This document shows, piece by piece, positions 7,848-17,161 of a stretch of 64,000 bases of DNA; the stretch's first letter is position 1, and every line of letters starts with the position of its first letter. Location of the stretch: positions 37,046 through 101,045 of the forward strand of contig NZ_JACSMA010000005.1 of assembly GCF_018618415.1 (NCBI RefSeq), written 5' to 3'. This DNA is from Exiguobacterium sp. s146 (GTDB lineage Bacteria > Bacillota > Bacilli > Exiguobacteriales > Exiguobacteriaceae). The notes beneath the pieces were generated by a model. That model was not told the DNA's origin. It saw nothing but the letters and a program-made list of their open reading frames with translations, and did no database searches. A program made the translations under genes and the position numbers.

Positions 7848-8620
7848 AGAAAATCGCACTGTACAATAGAAAGGGCGGGGTCGGTAAGTCGACGACGACC
7901 ATCAACCTGGCCCACGCGTATGCCCGTGACGGATTACGTGTCCTGGTCATAGACGCGGACGATCAAGCTTCTTCGACGAACGGGCTCGGCCTGACGAACG
8001 ACTATGAGGGCAAGGTGCTCCTCGATTGTCTTCTCGAGGAGAATGACCCTTTCTATACACCAATAGAACAGGTCATCGTGACGTGCGAGTATGAGACCGG
8101 GACGATTTATCTTGTCCCGACGAGACGCTCGGCCTCACCAAGTGACCTGACGAGTCAAATCGGATATGAGTATCGTCTCAGTGAAGAGCTCGCCAAGATC
8201 GACGAACTGTTCGACATCTGCTTGATTGATTGCCCCGGATCGACATCGGCCCTTAACCCATACGCACGCTGCGCACTCGTCGCTCAGGACCGTATCGTCA
8301 TGCCTGTCCAGATGCAAAAGTTCTCGATGGACGCGGTCTACTCGGCGCCAGAGGAGCTGGAAGAGATGAAACGCTTCCGGGAAGACATCCATATCGCGGC
8401 ATTCATACCGACGATGGTTAGCGCTCGCTCGAAAGGAGACGTCACGACAGTGGAAGAACTCGAAGAACTCGGAAAAGAAGTCGGCATCCCGGTCTTGACG
8501 ACGATTCCCTATGCGGTAAAGGTCCAGACGCTACAGCGCGAGTCTCGCCCCGTCATCGACCATAAGAGCCCTGCGACCGATGCCTATCTACAACTTGCCC
8601 AGGAGGTACTCTCGTTATGA
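7844..8620 (+). CDS. parA: ParA-family partition ATPase, second cassette
   Basis: A 258-residue second ParA with Walker A NRKGGVGKSTTT at about 8-19, A' motif VLVIDADDQASST at about 34-46, and Walker B FDICLIDCPGST around residue 125. It is clearly divergent from the first ParA (different A and A' sequences), so this is not a recent duplication. It overlaps both neighbours by ATGA. The GKST version of the motif resembles Soj/ParA of Bacillales. Confidence 0.9.
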   Translation: MKKIALYNRKGGVGKSTTTINLAHAYARDGLRVLVIDADDQASSTNGLGLTNDYEGKVLLDCLLEENDPFYTPIEQVIVTCEYETGTIYLVPTRRSASPSDLTSQIGYEYRLSEELAKIDELFDICLIDCPGSTSALNPYARCALVAQDRIVMPVQMQKFSMDAVYSAPEELEEMKRFREDIHIAAFIPTMVSARSKGDVTTVEELEELGKEVGIPVLTTIPYAVKVQTLQRESRPVIDHKSPATDAYLQLAQEVLSL

Positions 8621-9423
8621 CACGCAACCGAAAGAAACATGCCCCGAAAATTTCGACGTTCAGCGCCAGCCTTCCGGTCAAGCAGAACCAACAACCGGCC
8701 GACACGCGAACCGAACAGGTCGAGGCCGTGAAGGAGTTCTCAGCGACCACGACCGTGTCAAATCCCTATCAAGCACTTCCGGCGACGGGATTGTCACGGA
8801 TCATCACAAAGAAACTCCCAGAGGACATGGAGGGGATCGTGCAGTATTACAATCACATCGATGCCATCCAAGCGACAAGTTTTGTCGAGAAATGTCGAAT
8901 ACTCGCACATGCGAACGCCCTGTTCAGGGACCCTGAGACGAAGCAGGATTTTCAGAGGGTGCAAGGGACATGGAAGGACTTCTTGAATCGTATCGGGATG
9001 TCACACCCGCAGGTGAGCCGTTTCGTGTCATTCTGGAACACGTTCGGGCCGAACATCCTAGAAAAGACGATTGAACAGGACTTCAGCGCGACGAAGCTCG
9101 CCGAACTCTTGTCTTGGCCGGAGGACCCGAGACCTGCGCTCTTGGACGGAAAAACCTACCCTACGAAAAATGGGGAGAAGAGCGTATATGAGATGACGCG
9201 TGAGGAATTACGTGAGGTGAAAAAGATGCTGCTAGAACGGAAAGAAGGGCGAGTTATCGAGACCTCCAGCACCCCTAAGCGGAACATCCGGATTACATTC
9301 AACGATGACGATGCCTTGCTCTATCAAAACCTTCGGCAGAAGGCCCGAGAGGAAGCTGTATCCGAGGATGAAATCATTCGTCGAGCCCTACAGGAATACT
9401 TGTCTTCGATTGGACGTCAGTGA
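8617..9423 (+). CDS. ParB-like centromere-binding protein with C-terminal RHH, second cassette
   Basis: A 268-residue protein built like the one at 7158: a disordered, glutamine-rich N-terminus; a helical middle (FVEKCRILAHANALFRDPE, then WKDFLNRIGMSHPQVSRFVSFW) that resembles the DUF3102-like region; and a C-terminal ribbon-helix-helix (RNIRITFNDDDALLYQNLRQK, then SEDEIIRRALQEYL). It is the last gene of the ATGA-coupled par operon. It is the expected adaptor of the second ParA. No ParB CTPase (GxxRxxA) motif is present. Confidence 0.75.
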   Translation: MTRNRKKHAPKISTFSASLPVKQNQQPADTRTEQVEAVKEFSATTTVSNPYQALPATGLSRIITKKLPEDMEGIVQYYNHIDAIQATSFVEKCRILAHANALFRDPETKQDFQRVQGTWKDFLNRIGMSHPQVSRFVSFWNTFGPNILEKTIEQDFSATKLAELLSWPEDPRPALLDGKTYPTKNGEKSVYEMTREELREVKKMLLERKEGRVIETSSTPKRNIRITFNDDDALLYQNLRQKAREEAVSEDEIIRRALQEYLSSIGRQ

Positions 9424-9451
9424 ACTAATATGAGAATCGGGGGATAAGAAG

Positions 9452-12028
9452 ATGGATGAAAGGAAGCCGGGATTTGGAGGGGGAAGATATCAGGATATTC
9501 GTCTAGAAGACCTGCAACATAGTTTTCTTGGAATGATTGATGTCGCAGAACGAGAGGGATATTCCTTGTCGTTCAATTCTGTCATCCAATTGACTCGCCA
9601 ACATTTGACTGTTCAAGATTTCATTTCAGGTGAAGCTGCTACCATAGAACGGTTCAGGGAGCCGGTTTACAAAACGCTCACCGCCCTTTTGGGCATATAC
9701 GGGCCCGAGCAATTTATACGGATGAGTGCCGAAAGGACCTTCTATCATCTTATCTTTATGGGGATGGGCGTGAATGAGTCGCTACCGAGACTTTTGAAAG
9801 TCAAAGGCTTCGACTATCACTCATTTAAAAGAGTCGACTACGAGACGTTCAAAGAGAGAACAGGGGGAAGGAATCGGCTGAATACATACGAAAAATTGAT
9901 GACTTCCTACCTGGCGTTTGAAGAAGCGATGGGTTCATGTTCATCGGAATCAGTTCTGCCTGAGTCTTACCAGACACCAGTGAATCCGCCCGTTGGCAGG
10001 CATGCCCCTATCGGCAAAAGACAGTTCACGCTCCTTGAAAGGAAGTTCTTGCAGAAGTGGTATGACGAATTGGATGACACGTTCACGGTGGAGGAACTTA
10101 GAGAAAAATTCGGGAGAGATGAGCGGTATGTCCGATTGGTCCTTCAGGCGTCAGAACAAAAGGGGTTGCTTGCACATGACGAGCATGTTGTAAAAAAGAT
10201 AAGGAGGACGTTCGAAGAATTTTTGGTTTGGGACGGATTGCCTGAGAAAGAATTTATGCGTATGAGATTCCAGGGTCTCAAGAGTGTGAATGAGATATCG
10301 GAACAACGCGGGATTTCCAGACAACGCATATCGACTCGATTGAACACGGCAGTGGGACTCGTTCCACTCACTCACATCGATGAGACCAATGCCCATCTTA
10401 AACTCTTTACCCAATTCAGCCTTTCCGAAGATGCTTTCGTCGAAATCTTCGACATGCATCGTGGAGTATATAGATTGCTATCAGCCAAACTGAAACGCGG
10501 GGAAAGACATATTTCGGGAATTCACGACAAGTTGACACTGGAGCAGCAGAAGAGGTTCGAACGACACTTCTCGTTGTTCTTATATGATGGCGAGCTAGTA
10601 CCAATCAATAAGAAGAACATTTTTGAGCATGTTCTCCGTATTCATGCGTCGATGGCCCCTTTTCACATCGAGGAGGTCAAAAGGCAATACGAACGGTTTA
10701 TAGCAGAACATATCCCTGTCGAATTGGCCCCTCCACTCCTGACTGATGAGCTGACGTTAAAGGGTATAGGTGAAAGGTCAGAGTTTGTTATCAACTCGTA
10801 TGGCCACGGGCTGAGATTCCATGACCCTAAGGTCTTCACAGGTGAGAGGGTCGAACGTCTTCTACGCTTGCTGCAACTAGAACCTGGTGTATACAATGCG
10901 CGCTACATCTTTCAACTCGACCCTGAACTTATGGAAGAGTTGAACTGCCAAGATCCTTCAGAGCTTCATAACATCATCAAAACCAGAATCTCACATCCTC
11001 ATGTCACGATGGGAAGGATGCCAGAACTCGCCATAGGTGTTAGCGATAAACTCACGTGGGTGCGTCATCTAATCCGTGAGCATGCCCCGATACCGCTCGA
11101 GGAATTTCTAGACATTCTGTCCCGTAGATTTGGACTTCATATCCCTTCCATGCGTAGTCTGGTCCAGACCACCATGTTAGAACATTTATCGCCTGATAAC
11201 GTATTGATAGCAAGCTTCCCGGTCATCACGGACGAGGAGACAGAGTGGTTGAGGGGAATCCTTGTCGAAGCCATCTACACGTTCGACCAACTGCTTGATC
11301 TCTATAAGGACGTCCCAGACCTTTACGACAAGTTCTTGAACAAATGGATCCTGTCACAGGTGGGCTACACAATCAGCGGTGGATTCATCGTCAAGTCGGA
11401 GTATGGGAGTGGGGAGGCATATTTCCGGTGCGTCATCAAATCCAAAGACCTGTATCGAATACAGGACATCCCGGCTGCCAAGACGCAGAGCTACTTCAAG
11501 GTACTGAAGGACCTAGAGACAGAATTAGAGATCTTCAGGGCAGACGACGACCACTACATGAACATCGGGCGACTGGAGAAGGGCGGGTTCTCAAAATCCA
11601 TGATCCGGGCTGAAATCGAGGGCATTGTCGAGACTGCAAGACATCTCGACACGGAGTATTTCACATTCCCCATGCTTCAAGAAGTCCTCGATTCAGAGTT
11701 GGTCGACCTGGGGATGGAGAATGTCTTCTACGAGAGGCTGATCCGCCTTCATCCGGACGTGAACTTCATCCCGTCAGGTGGTGGGGACATCTTCTATTTC
11801 TCCAGAGAAAAGAGGATGCTTGGACATTTCTATCTTGCACACCTCCATGAAAGCGAGGGCACAGACGTCCACGTGTTCGAAAGAGGGCTCGAGGAACGAT
11901 ACGGTATGACGTTCAACAGCGGGAAGATAATCGACTCCATCAGGGACCGGGGAGGGTTCTTCTCACCGGAGACCGAGAAAGTGTACCGAGACAAGTCGAT
12001 ATTCCTCGATGATCTTTATCGAGACTGA
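9452..12028 (+). CDS. Large sigma-region-4-like protein with C-terminal domain shared with the gene at 607
   Basis: An 858-residue protein of no familiar full-length family. Residues about 263-296 (LPEKEFMRMRFQGLKSVNEI, then SEQRGISRQRIST) match the helix-turn-helix of sigma-70 region 4. Nearby segments suggest more winged-helix units (about 195-250 and 375-420). The last 270 residues align along their length with the C-terminus of the Sau3AI-like protein (607-2130): NKWILSQVGYTIS versus NKRLVENVGYRIS, DLYRIQDIP versus DYFKMEDTP, GGDIFYF versus GDTYLFI. No enzyme motif is visible. The start at 9452 follows GGGGGATAAG. It precedes the ParB-fold gene by 30 bases and may be the DNA- or RNA-polymerase-binding part of that system. 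Confidence 0.75.
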   Translation: MDERKPGFGGGRYQDIRLEDLQHSFLGMIDVAEREGYSLSFNSVIQLTRQHLTVQDFISGEAATIERFREPVYKTLTALLGIYGPEQFIRMSAERTFYHLIFMGMGVNESLPRLLKVKGFDYHSFKRVDYETFKERTGGRNRLNTYEKLMTSYLAFEEAMGSCSSESVLPESYQTPVNPPVGRHAPIGKRQFTLLERKFLQKWYDELDDTFTVEELREKFGRDERYVRLVLQASEQKGLLAHDEHVVKKIRRTFEEFLVWDGLPEKEFMRMRFQGLKSVNEISEQRGISRQRISTRLNTAVGLVPLTHIDETNAHLKLFTQFSLSEDAFVEIFDMHRGVYRLLSAKLKRGERHISGIHDKLTLEQQKRFERHFSLFLYDGELVPINKKNIFEHVLRIHASMAPFHIEEVKRQYERFIAEHIPVELAPPLLTDELTLKGIGERSEFVINSYGHGLRFHDPKVFTGERVERLLRLLQLEPGVYNARYIFQLDPELMEELNCQDPSELHNIIKTRISHPHVTMGRMPELAIGVSDKLTWVRHLIREHAPIPLEEFLDILSRRFGLHIPSMRSLVQTTMLEHLSPDNVLIASFPVITDEETEWLRGILVEAIYTFDQLLDLYKDVPDLYDKFLNKWILSQVGYTISGGFIVKSEYGSGEAYFRCVIKSKDLYRIQDIPAAKTQSYFKVLKDLETELEIFRADDDHYMNIGRLEKGGFSKSMIRAEIEGIVETARHLDTEYFTFPMLQEVLDSELVDLGMENVFYERLIRLHPDVNFIPSGGGDIFYFSREKRMLGHFYLAHLHESEGTDVHVFERGLEERYGMTFNSGKIIDSIRDRGGFFSPETEKVYRDKSIFLDDLYRD

Positions 12029-12058
12029 AAACATCACATAATCTTTAGAAACGAGGTA

Positions 12059-13279
12059 ATGAACTTGAGAACAGAACAATCAATAGAGACCATCAATTTG
12101 AGAGGGCGCATCGGTCATGACATCATGAAGACCGAGCAGAAGCGGAAGCTCGCCCTGAAGGGTGAGGTCAAGAGCTTCGACGTGTACAAAATCCCGCTCG
12201 ACCTTCTCCTATATAACAAAAGAAACGGACGTATCATCAGCTGGATGAACAAACTTGAGTCCGAAGGGGTCGTCGTGGACGAGCTGTCAAAAGACGAGTA
12301 CAACGAGAAGGTCGAGAAGATGATCGTCGACTCGAACCGGAACGCCCTCGAGAAGACGAAGACGAACATCAAGAAATTGGGGCAGATGCAACCGGGTGTC
12401 GTGCTGAACAACGGGACCGTCATCGACGGGAACCGACGCTTCACCTGTCTTCGACAACTCAAGCGTGAGGACGGGGGAGACCTTTTCTTCTATGCTGTCA
12501 TCCTCGACCCCGAGGAGGGACTGACGGACGCCGACATCAAACGACTCGAACTGCGCATCCAGCATGGGGAGGAGCGACCGGTCGATTATAATGCCATCGA
12601 CAACCTGGTCGACGTCTATAATGACATTCGTATCAACCGTTACTTCACAATCAAGGAATACGCAGCGAACATCGATAAAAAAGAACCTGATGTCAAGAAG
12701 ATGCTCGAGAAGGCAGACCTCATGGTCGAGTACCTCAAGTTCATCAATGCGGAAGGCAAGTTCTATGTCGCACGTGAGCTGGAGCTCGACGGTCCGCTAC
12801 AGGAGATGACGGGAATCCTGCGTAAAGAGAAGGACGAAGAGGACCGCATCCGGGTCCAGGACGCGCTCTTCACGGCATTGAGCACCTCGAAGGACAGAGA
12901 CCTCACCCGTTACATCCGTAAAATCGGGAAGGACATCCTCCGCAGCAAGAACCGTGAGGAATTTCTGGAGGAGTTCGAGGACATCGTGGACGAAGTGCAC
13001 GACGCCTTCCAGGAGAGGGAGAACGTCGACCTCTCGACGATCCGAGAGGTGAACAAGGACCTTGAACAGGTACGCTCCGAGGCATCTTATATCGTGAGCC
13101 GTCGTGCCGAGGAAACGGCCATCACACGGGCCAAGATGAAACCCGTCGATGCTTTGAACACCTCGCTCAAGGCGCTCGAGAACATCGACACGGAGCAGGT
13201 GTCCAGAATGGATGCGCACACGAAGGGCGAGTTCGACCGATTGGTGAACCTGTTGCGGGAGAGACTGGATTCCCTATGA
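12059..13279 (+). CDS. ParB/Srx-fold protein with DGNRR motif
   Basis: A 406-residue protein. Residues about 98-150 carry a ParB-N-like segment (LGQMQPGVVLNNGTVIDGNR, then RFTCLRQLKRE), in which DGNRRF occupies the place of the ParB nucleotide-binding box (GxRR). The rest is highly charged and helical and ends in a coiled-coil-like stretch. Unlike the Par adaptors it has no ribbon-helix-helix. Its stop overlaps the next start (ATGA at 13276-13279), so it works with the PLD-helicase. A truncated paralogue follows the helicase (16111-17090). Stand-alone ParB-fold proteins beside SNF2-like helicases occur in defence islands; a nuclease or CTPase role here is inferred. Confidence 0.72.
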   Translation: MNLRTEQSIETINLRGRIGHDIMKTEQKRKLALKGEVKSFDVYKIPLDLLLYNKRNGRIISWMNKLESEGVVVDELSKDEYNEKVEKMIVDSNRNALEKTKTNIKKLGQMQPGVVLNNGTVIDGNRRFTCLRQLKREDGGDLFFYAVILDPEEGLTDADIKRLELRIQHGEERPVDYNAIDNLVDVYNDIRINRYFTIKEYAANIDKKEPDVKKMLEKADLMVEYLKFINAEGKFYVARELELDGPLQEMTGILRKEKDEEDRIRVQDALFTALSTSKDRDLTRYIRKIGKDILRSKNREEFLEEFEDIVDEVHDAFQERENVDLSTIREVNKDLEQVRSEASYIVSRRAEETAITRAKMKPVDALNTSLKALENIDTEQVSRMDAHTKGEFDRLVNLLRERLDSL

Positions 13280-15840
13280 GGGCCGAATCTGACTTTCGCC
13301 TCCTCGACCTGAAACCCTCATACTATACGAACCAGACGAGCATCGCGAACACCTTCTATGAGCCGGTCCTGACGAACGCCGTCTCCTATGACCGTGTGAG
13401 CGGGTACTTCAGCGGGAAGGCGTTCGCACACTACGCGAGAGGGATTCAGGGGCTGGTCCGGAACGGTGGGAGGATGCGTCTCATCATCTCCGAGGAGATA
13501 GCGGAGGAGGACTTCCTTCAGATGACCGAGGGATATCGTCTGAGACGTGAAATCGAGCAGGACCTTTTGGAACGACTCGACGAGAGGCTCTCCCTCCAGG
13601 AGGAGGCAGACTTCTCGAACCTGGCCCATCTCATCGCAATAGGAGTCGTGGACGTCCGCATTGGTTTCATCCGTTCCGGATTGTTCCACTCCAAATTCGG
13701 GCTCGTCAAGGATGCGGAGGGGAACATCCTATATTTCACCGGGTCCAATAACGAGACACGCGCCGCCATCGAGCACAATTACGAGTCATTCGACGTCACC
13801 GGGACCTGGCTGTGCTCGGACTTCGACCGTCAAAAGATCGACAGGGCCATCGAGGAGTTCGAGAGCCTCTGGTCCGACAGTTCGGGCAAACATGGTGTAC
13901 GTGTCAGGGAATTCGAGGAGCTCGTGCTGAGTCATATCCTGAGAAGAGACAAGGGGAAGATTATATTGGACAAAGAGATGCTGTTGGACGACGCCCTGGT
14001 CCTGACGTTGGATCAGGGAAGGCTCGTCGTCCATGACCGGGTGGCGCCCGGCAAGTTACGTACGAACGAGCGTACACTGACGAGGACGCTCGTGCCGTTC
14101 TGCGAGGGAGGATATCCTTCTTTCCGCGCAGACTTGACGTATATGGAAATCAAGAAGGTGATTAGCCGTCTGGAGCACCTCGGCGCAAGGCGTGGTTTCG
14201 AGGTCGTCGTCACCGAACGTCTCCAGCAATATCTGGGCGACCAGGAATTCATGATCGAGGAGAGGGCAGAGTATGCGCGTCTCCTCAAGTCGTCACACGA
14301 GAAGGTTCAACAAAAGTACGAAATCTTCTCGAGCCTTGTGGACAGGGAGCTCGAACGAAAGCTCCGGGAGCGGCAGATGCGCTCGGCCTTCTATATGGTC
14401 GAGATGCAGAAGGCGGCGAATTTCTCCGTGCCAGGTGCGGGAAAGACCTCGATGATCTATGGCGCATATGCATACCTCTCTTCGAGAGAGGTGAACAAGG
14501 TCGAGCGTCTCATCGTCATCGGGCCTAAGAATACGTTCATCTCATGGAAGGACGAGTTCAAGGCGAACTTCGGGAACAAGAGAGACCTTAGGGTGCTCGA
14601 CATCCATGAATCGGTCGAGCCGTTGCTCGCCCTGAAGACCGACGCACACCTCTATGACCTTATCCTAGTCAACTACGAGTCGCTCGGAAAATATGAGCGG
14701 GTCCTCTCGGAGGTGATCGACCGCTCCACCATGCTGGTCTTTGACGAGGTCCATAAGATCAAGGGACTGAACAGCATACGCGCGAAGTCCGCGAAGGCGT
14801 TGGCCCCCCTGGCCCCCTATAAGTTCGTCCTTACCGGGACACCGATACCCAACACTTATGAGGACATCTATAACTTCCTCAATATCCTGTACGGTGAGGA
14901 ATACAAGTCATTCTTCAACTTCAAGCCTTACGAGCTCAAGGAACCGGACGAGTCGAAGGTCCAAGAGGTGAACATGAAGTTGGTGCCGTTCTTCTGGCGG
15001 ACAAACAAGCGGGAGCTCGGTGTGCCAGATGCAGATGACGATATCCTCTACAAGATTGTCGCTGACGACACGGAACAGCGCATCATCGACCTCCTTTACC
15101 GGAAGTACCGGGGAAATCCATTCGCCCTCTATATCCGCCTCATCCAAGCGGCATCGAGCCCGGAGCTCGTCCTCCGGAACATCGACATGGCAGAGATGTT
15201 CGGAGAAGATGCCACAGGAATCCCCCTTTTAGACGGGGACGGGCAGCCCGATGTTTCCTTAGATATGGAGGAGATTCGTCTCCTCAGGTCCGTCCGAGAG
15301 ACACGGAAGTTCCGACGTGCCATCGATACCGTCACCTCCCTCCACAGGGAGGGCAAGACCGCGGTGGTTTGGTGCATGTTCGTGCATACGATAGACCGGG
15401 TCCATGAGGAGCTCATGTCGAACGGGATTCGATCCGCGGTCATCTATGGCAGCACGCCACAGGAGGAGCGCGAGCGACTGATCCGTGCCTTCCAGAACCG
15501 TGAGTTCGATGTCATCGTCACGAACCCGCACACGCTGGCGGAGTCAGTGTCGCTCCATCATGTCTGTCACGACGCGGTCTATCTCGAGTATTCGTTCAAT
15601 CTCACCCATATGCTCCAGTCGAGGGACCGGATTCATCGTCTGGGACTCCCAGAGGGACAATACACCCGTTATCATTACATGATGATGGAGGGCCAGCCCG
15701 ATAGACAGAACATGGTCGATGAGAAAATCTACATCCGACTCAAGGAGAAGGAGCAGCGTATGCTCGAGGCGATTGAGAACGGCGAGCTCCGACCTGACCC
15801 GAACGTGAACTATGACGACATCGTCGCCCTGTTCGATTGA
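13276..15840 (+). CDS. PLD-like nuclease fused to SF2 (SNF2-like) helicase
   Basis: An 854-residue fusion. Residues about 30-190 are a phospholipase-D-like nuclease domain with the motif HSKFGLVKD (H-x-K-x4-D, about 137-145) followed by TGSNNET, as in type II restriction and defence PLD nucleases; one HKD motif implies a dimeric active site. The helicase has Walker A PGAGKTS (about 385), DEVH (about 489), TGTPIPN (motif III) and a C-terminal NLTHMLQSRDRIHRLG (motif VI, about 780). It starts by ATGA overlap with the ParB-fold gene and ends at a strong terminator. The combination implies ATP-driven DNA scanning or remodelling coupled to cleavage, probably in phage defence. Confidence 0.85.
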   Translation: MRAESDFRLLDLKPSYYTNQTSIANTFYEPVLTNAVSYDRVSGYFSGKAFAHYARGIQGLVRNGGRMRLIISEEIAEEDFLQMTEGYRLRREIEQDLLERLDERLSLQEEADFSNLAHLIAIGVVDVRIGFIRSGLFHSKFGLVKDAEGNILYFTGSNNETRAAIEHNYESFDVTGTWLCSDFDRQKIDRAIEEFESLWSDSSGKHGVRVREFEELVLSHILRRDKGKIILDKEMLLDDALVLTLDQGRLVVHDRVAPGKLRTNERTLTRTLVPFCEGGYPSFRADLTYMEIKKVISRLEHLGARRGFEVVVTERLQQYLGDQEFMIEERAEYARLLKSSHEKVQQKYEIFSSLVDRELERKLRERQMRSAFYMVEMQKAANFSVPGAGKTSMIYGAYAYLSSREVNKVERLIVIGPKNTFISWKDEFKANFGNKRDLRVLDIHESVEPLLALKTDAHLYDLILVNYESLGKYERVLSEVIDRSTMLVFDEVHKIKGLNSIRAKSAKALAPLAPYKFVLTGTPIPNTYEDIYNFLNILYGEEYKSFFNFKPYELKEPDESKVQEVNMKLVPFFWRTNKRELGVPDADDDILYKIVADDTEQRIIDLLYRKYRGNPFALYIRLIQAASSPELVLRNIDMAEMFGEDATGIPLLDGDGQPDVSLDMEEIRLLRSVRETRKFRRAIDTVTSLHREGKTAVVWCMFVHTIDRVHEELMSNGIRSAVIYGSTPQEERERLIRAFQNREFDVIVTNPHTLAESVSLHHVCHDAVYLEYSFNLTHMLQSRDRIHRLGLPEGQYTRYHYMMMEGQPDRQNMVDEKIYIRLKEKEQRMLEAIENGELRPDPNVNYDDIVALFD

Positions 15841-15863
15841 ACCGATAGCCGATCGATTTAGAT

Positions 15864-15897
15864 GGAGGAGGTCCGCCGAAGGCGCGGACCTCCTCCA
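15864..15897 (+). terminator. Strong terminator after the PLD-helicase gene
   Basis: A 14-bp stem (TGGAGGAGGTCCGC with its complement) closes on a small CGAAGG loop and is followed by TTTTG, 23 bases after the stop codon. Confidence 0.85.
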
Positions 15898-16110
15898 TTT
15901 TGTCGATTTCAAAGAAACAGACGAGGTGGTGTATCGGGACAGATGAGTCATCGAAGAGATATCCCTCTTTTGTAAAAATGATGATACGTCCCCTAAAAAT
16001 CAGGGAAAAAGATAGGAAAGTGGAGACAAAAAAATGAATACTTGGGTACTGGACCTAATACATGTATTCAAAATCGGACGAGATACCGTCTGATGGTCAA
16101 GGGAGGAGGA

Positions 16111-17090
16111 ATGAGAGATGAAAAGCGGGCCTGGGGAGCGTGGCGCTCGAGAAGACGAAGGACAACATCAAGAACTTCGGACAGCGGGTGCCGGGTGTGG
16201 TGCTCAACGATGGGACCATCGTGGACGGGAACCGTCGATTCACCTGTCTCCGCCATCTGAGACGTGACCACGGGATGGATGTGCTCTTCGAGGCAATCAT
16301 CCTCGACCCGAAAGAAGGGCTCTCCGATATCGACATCAAGCGGCTCGAGCTCAACCTGCAGCATGGCGAGGAGCGTCCGGTGGACTACAATCCTATCGAC
16401 AACCTCGTCGACGTCTACAATGACATCGTCGTCAACGAATACTTCACGGAACAGGAGTATGTGCTGAACACCAACAAGAAGCTCCCGGAGGTCAAGAAGA
16501 TGGTCGAGAAGGCCAAGTTGATGGTCGAGTATCTGGAGTTCATCAACGCCGGTGGGAAATTCTATCTCGCGAGGGATCTGGAACTGGATGGGCCCTTCCA
16601 GGAAATGGTCGGCATCCTGAAGAACGAGAAGGACGAGGAGGAACGGATCCGAGTGACGGACATGCTCTTCACGGCGTTGACAATCTCCAAGAACAAGGAC
16701 TTGACCAGATACATCCGTCGCATCGGGAACGACATCTTGAAGGCACCGAATCGAGAGGTGTTCCTCAAAGAGTTCGACGACATCGTTAATGATGTCGCCG
16801 ACGCTTTTCAGGGAAAGGAGAAAATCGACCTGGAGGCTATGAGGCAGCTCAACTCGAAAATGAAGGATCTGAGGAATGAGGCCGCCTCCCTCATCGACCG
16901 TAGGGCTGACGAGACTGCCATCTCCCGGGCGAAGATGAGACCAATCGATGCATTCAACACGTCCCTGAAGACGCTCGATACAATCGACATGGACCATATC
17001 GGAAGGCTCGACGAGAAGAACAGGGAGGAGTTCATCCGTCTCATGGTACGGATGCGGGGAATGCTGGCCTCCTTCGAGGAACGTCTCTGA
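16111..17090 (+). pseudogene. N-truncated copy of the ParB-fold gene
   Basis: From about 16140 the frame encodes a protein closely similar to residues about 96-406 of the protein at 12059 (same DGNRRFTCLR motif, same charged C-terminus), but the first 95 residues are missing. A good ribosome binding site (GGGAGGAGG, about 16100-16108) precedes ATG 16111, but that ATG reads in a different frame from the conserved region. This looks like an internal deletion that joined the original start to the middle of the gene out of frame. A GTG at 16140 is the only in-frame start and lacks a ribosome binding site. The conserved frame has no internal stops, so the loss may be recent or a short form may still be made. 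Confidence 0.75.
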
Positions 17091-17124
17091 CGATGGTTTG
17101 GCAATTACATGGCTGTAATACTCG

Positions 17125-17159
17125 AAGAAGTCGCCGCACAGGTGCCGGCGACTTCTTTT
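17125..17159. terminator. Bidirectional terminator
   Basis: An AAGAAGTCGCCG stem with its complement CGGCGACTTCTT and a T-run lies between the convergent truncated ParB-fold gene and the gene ending at 17162. Confidence 0.8.
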
Positions 17160-17161
17160 CA

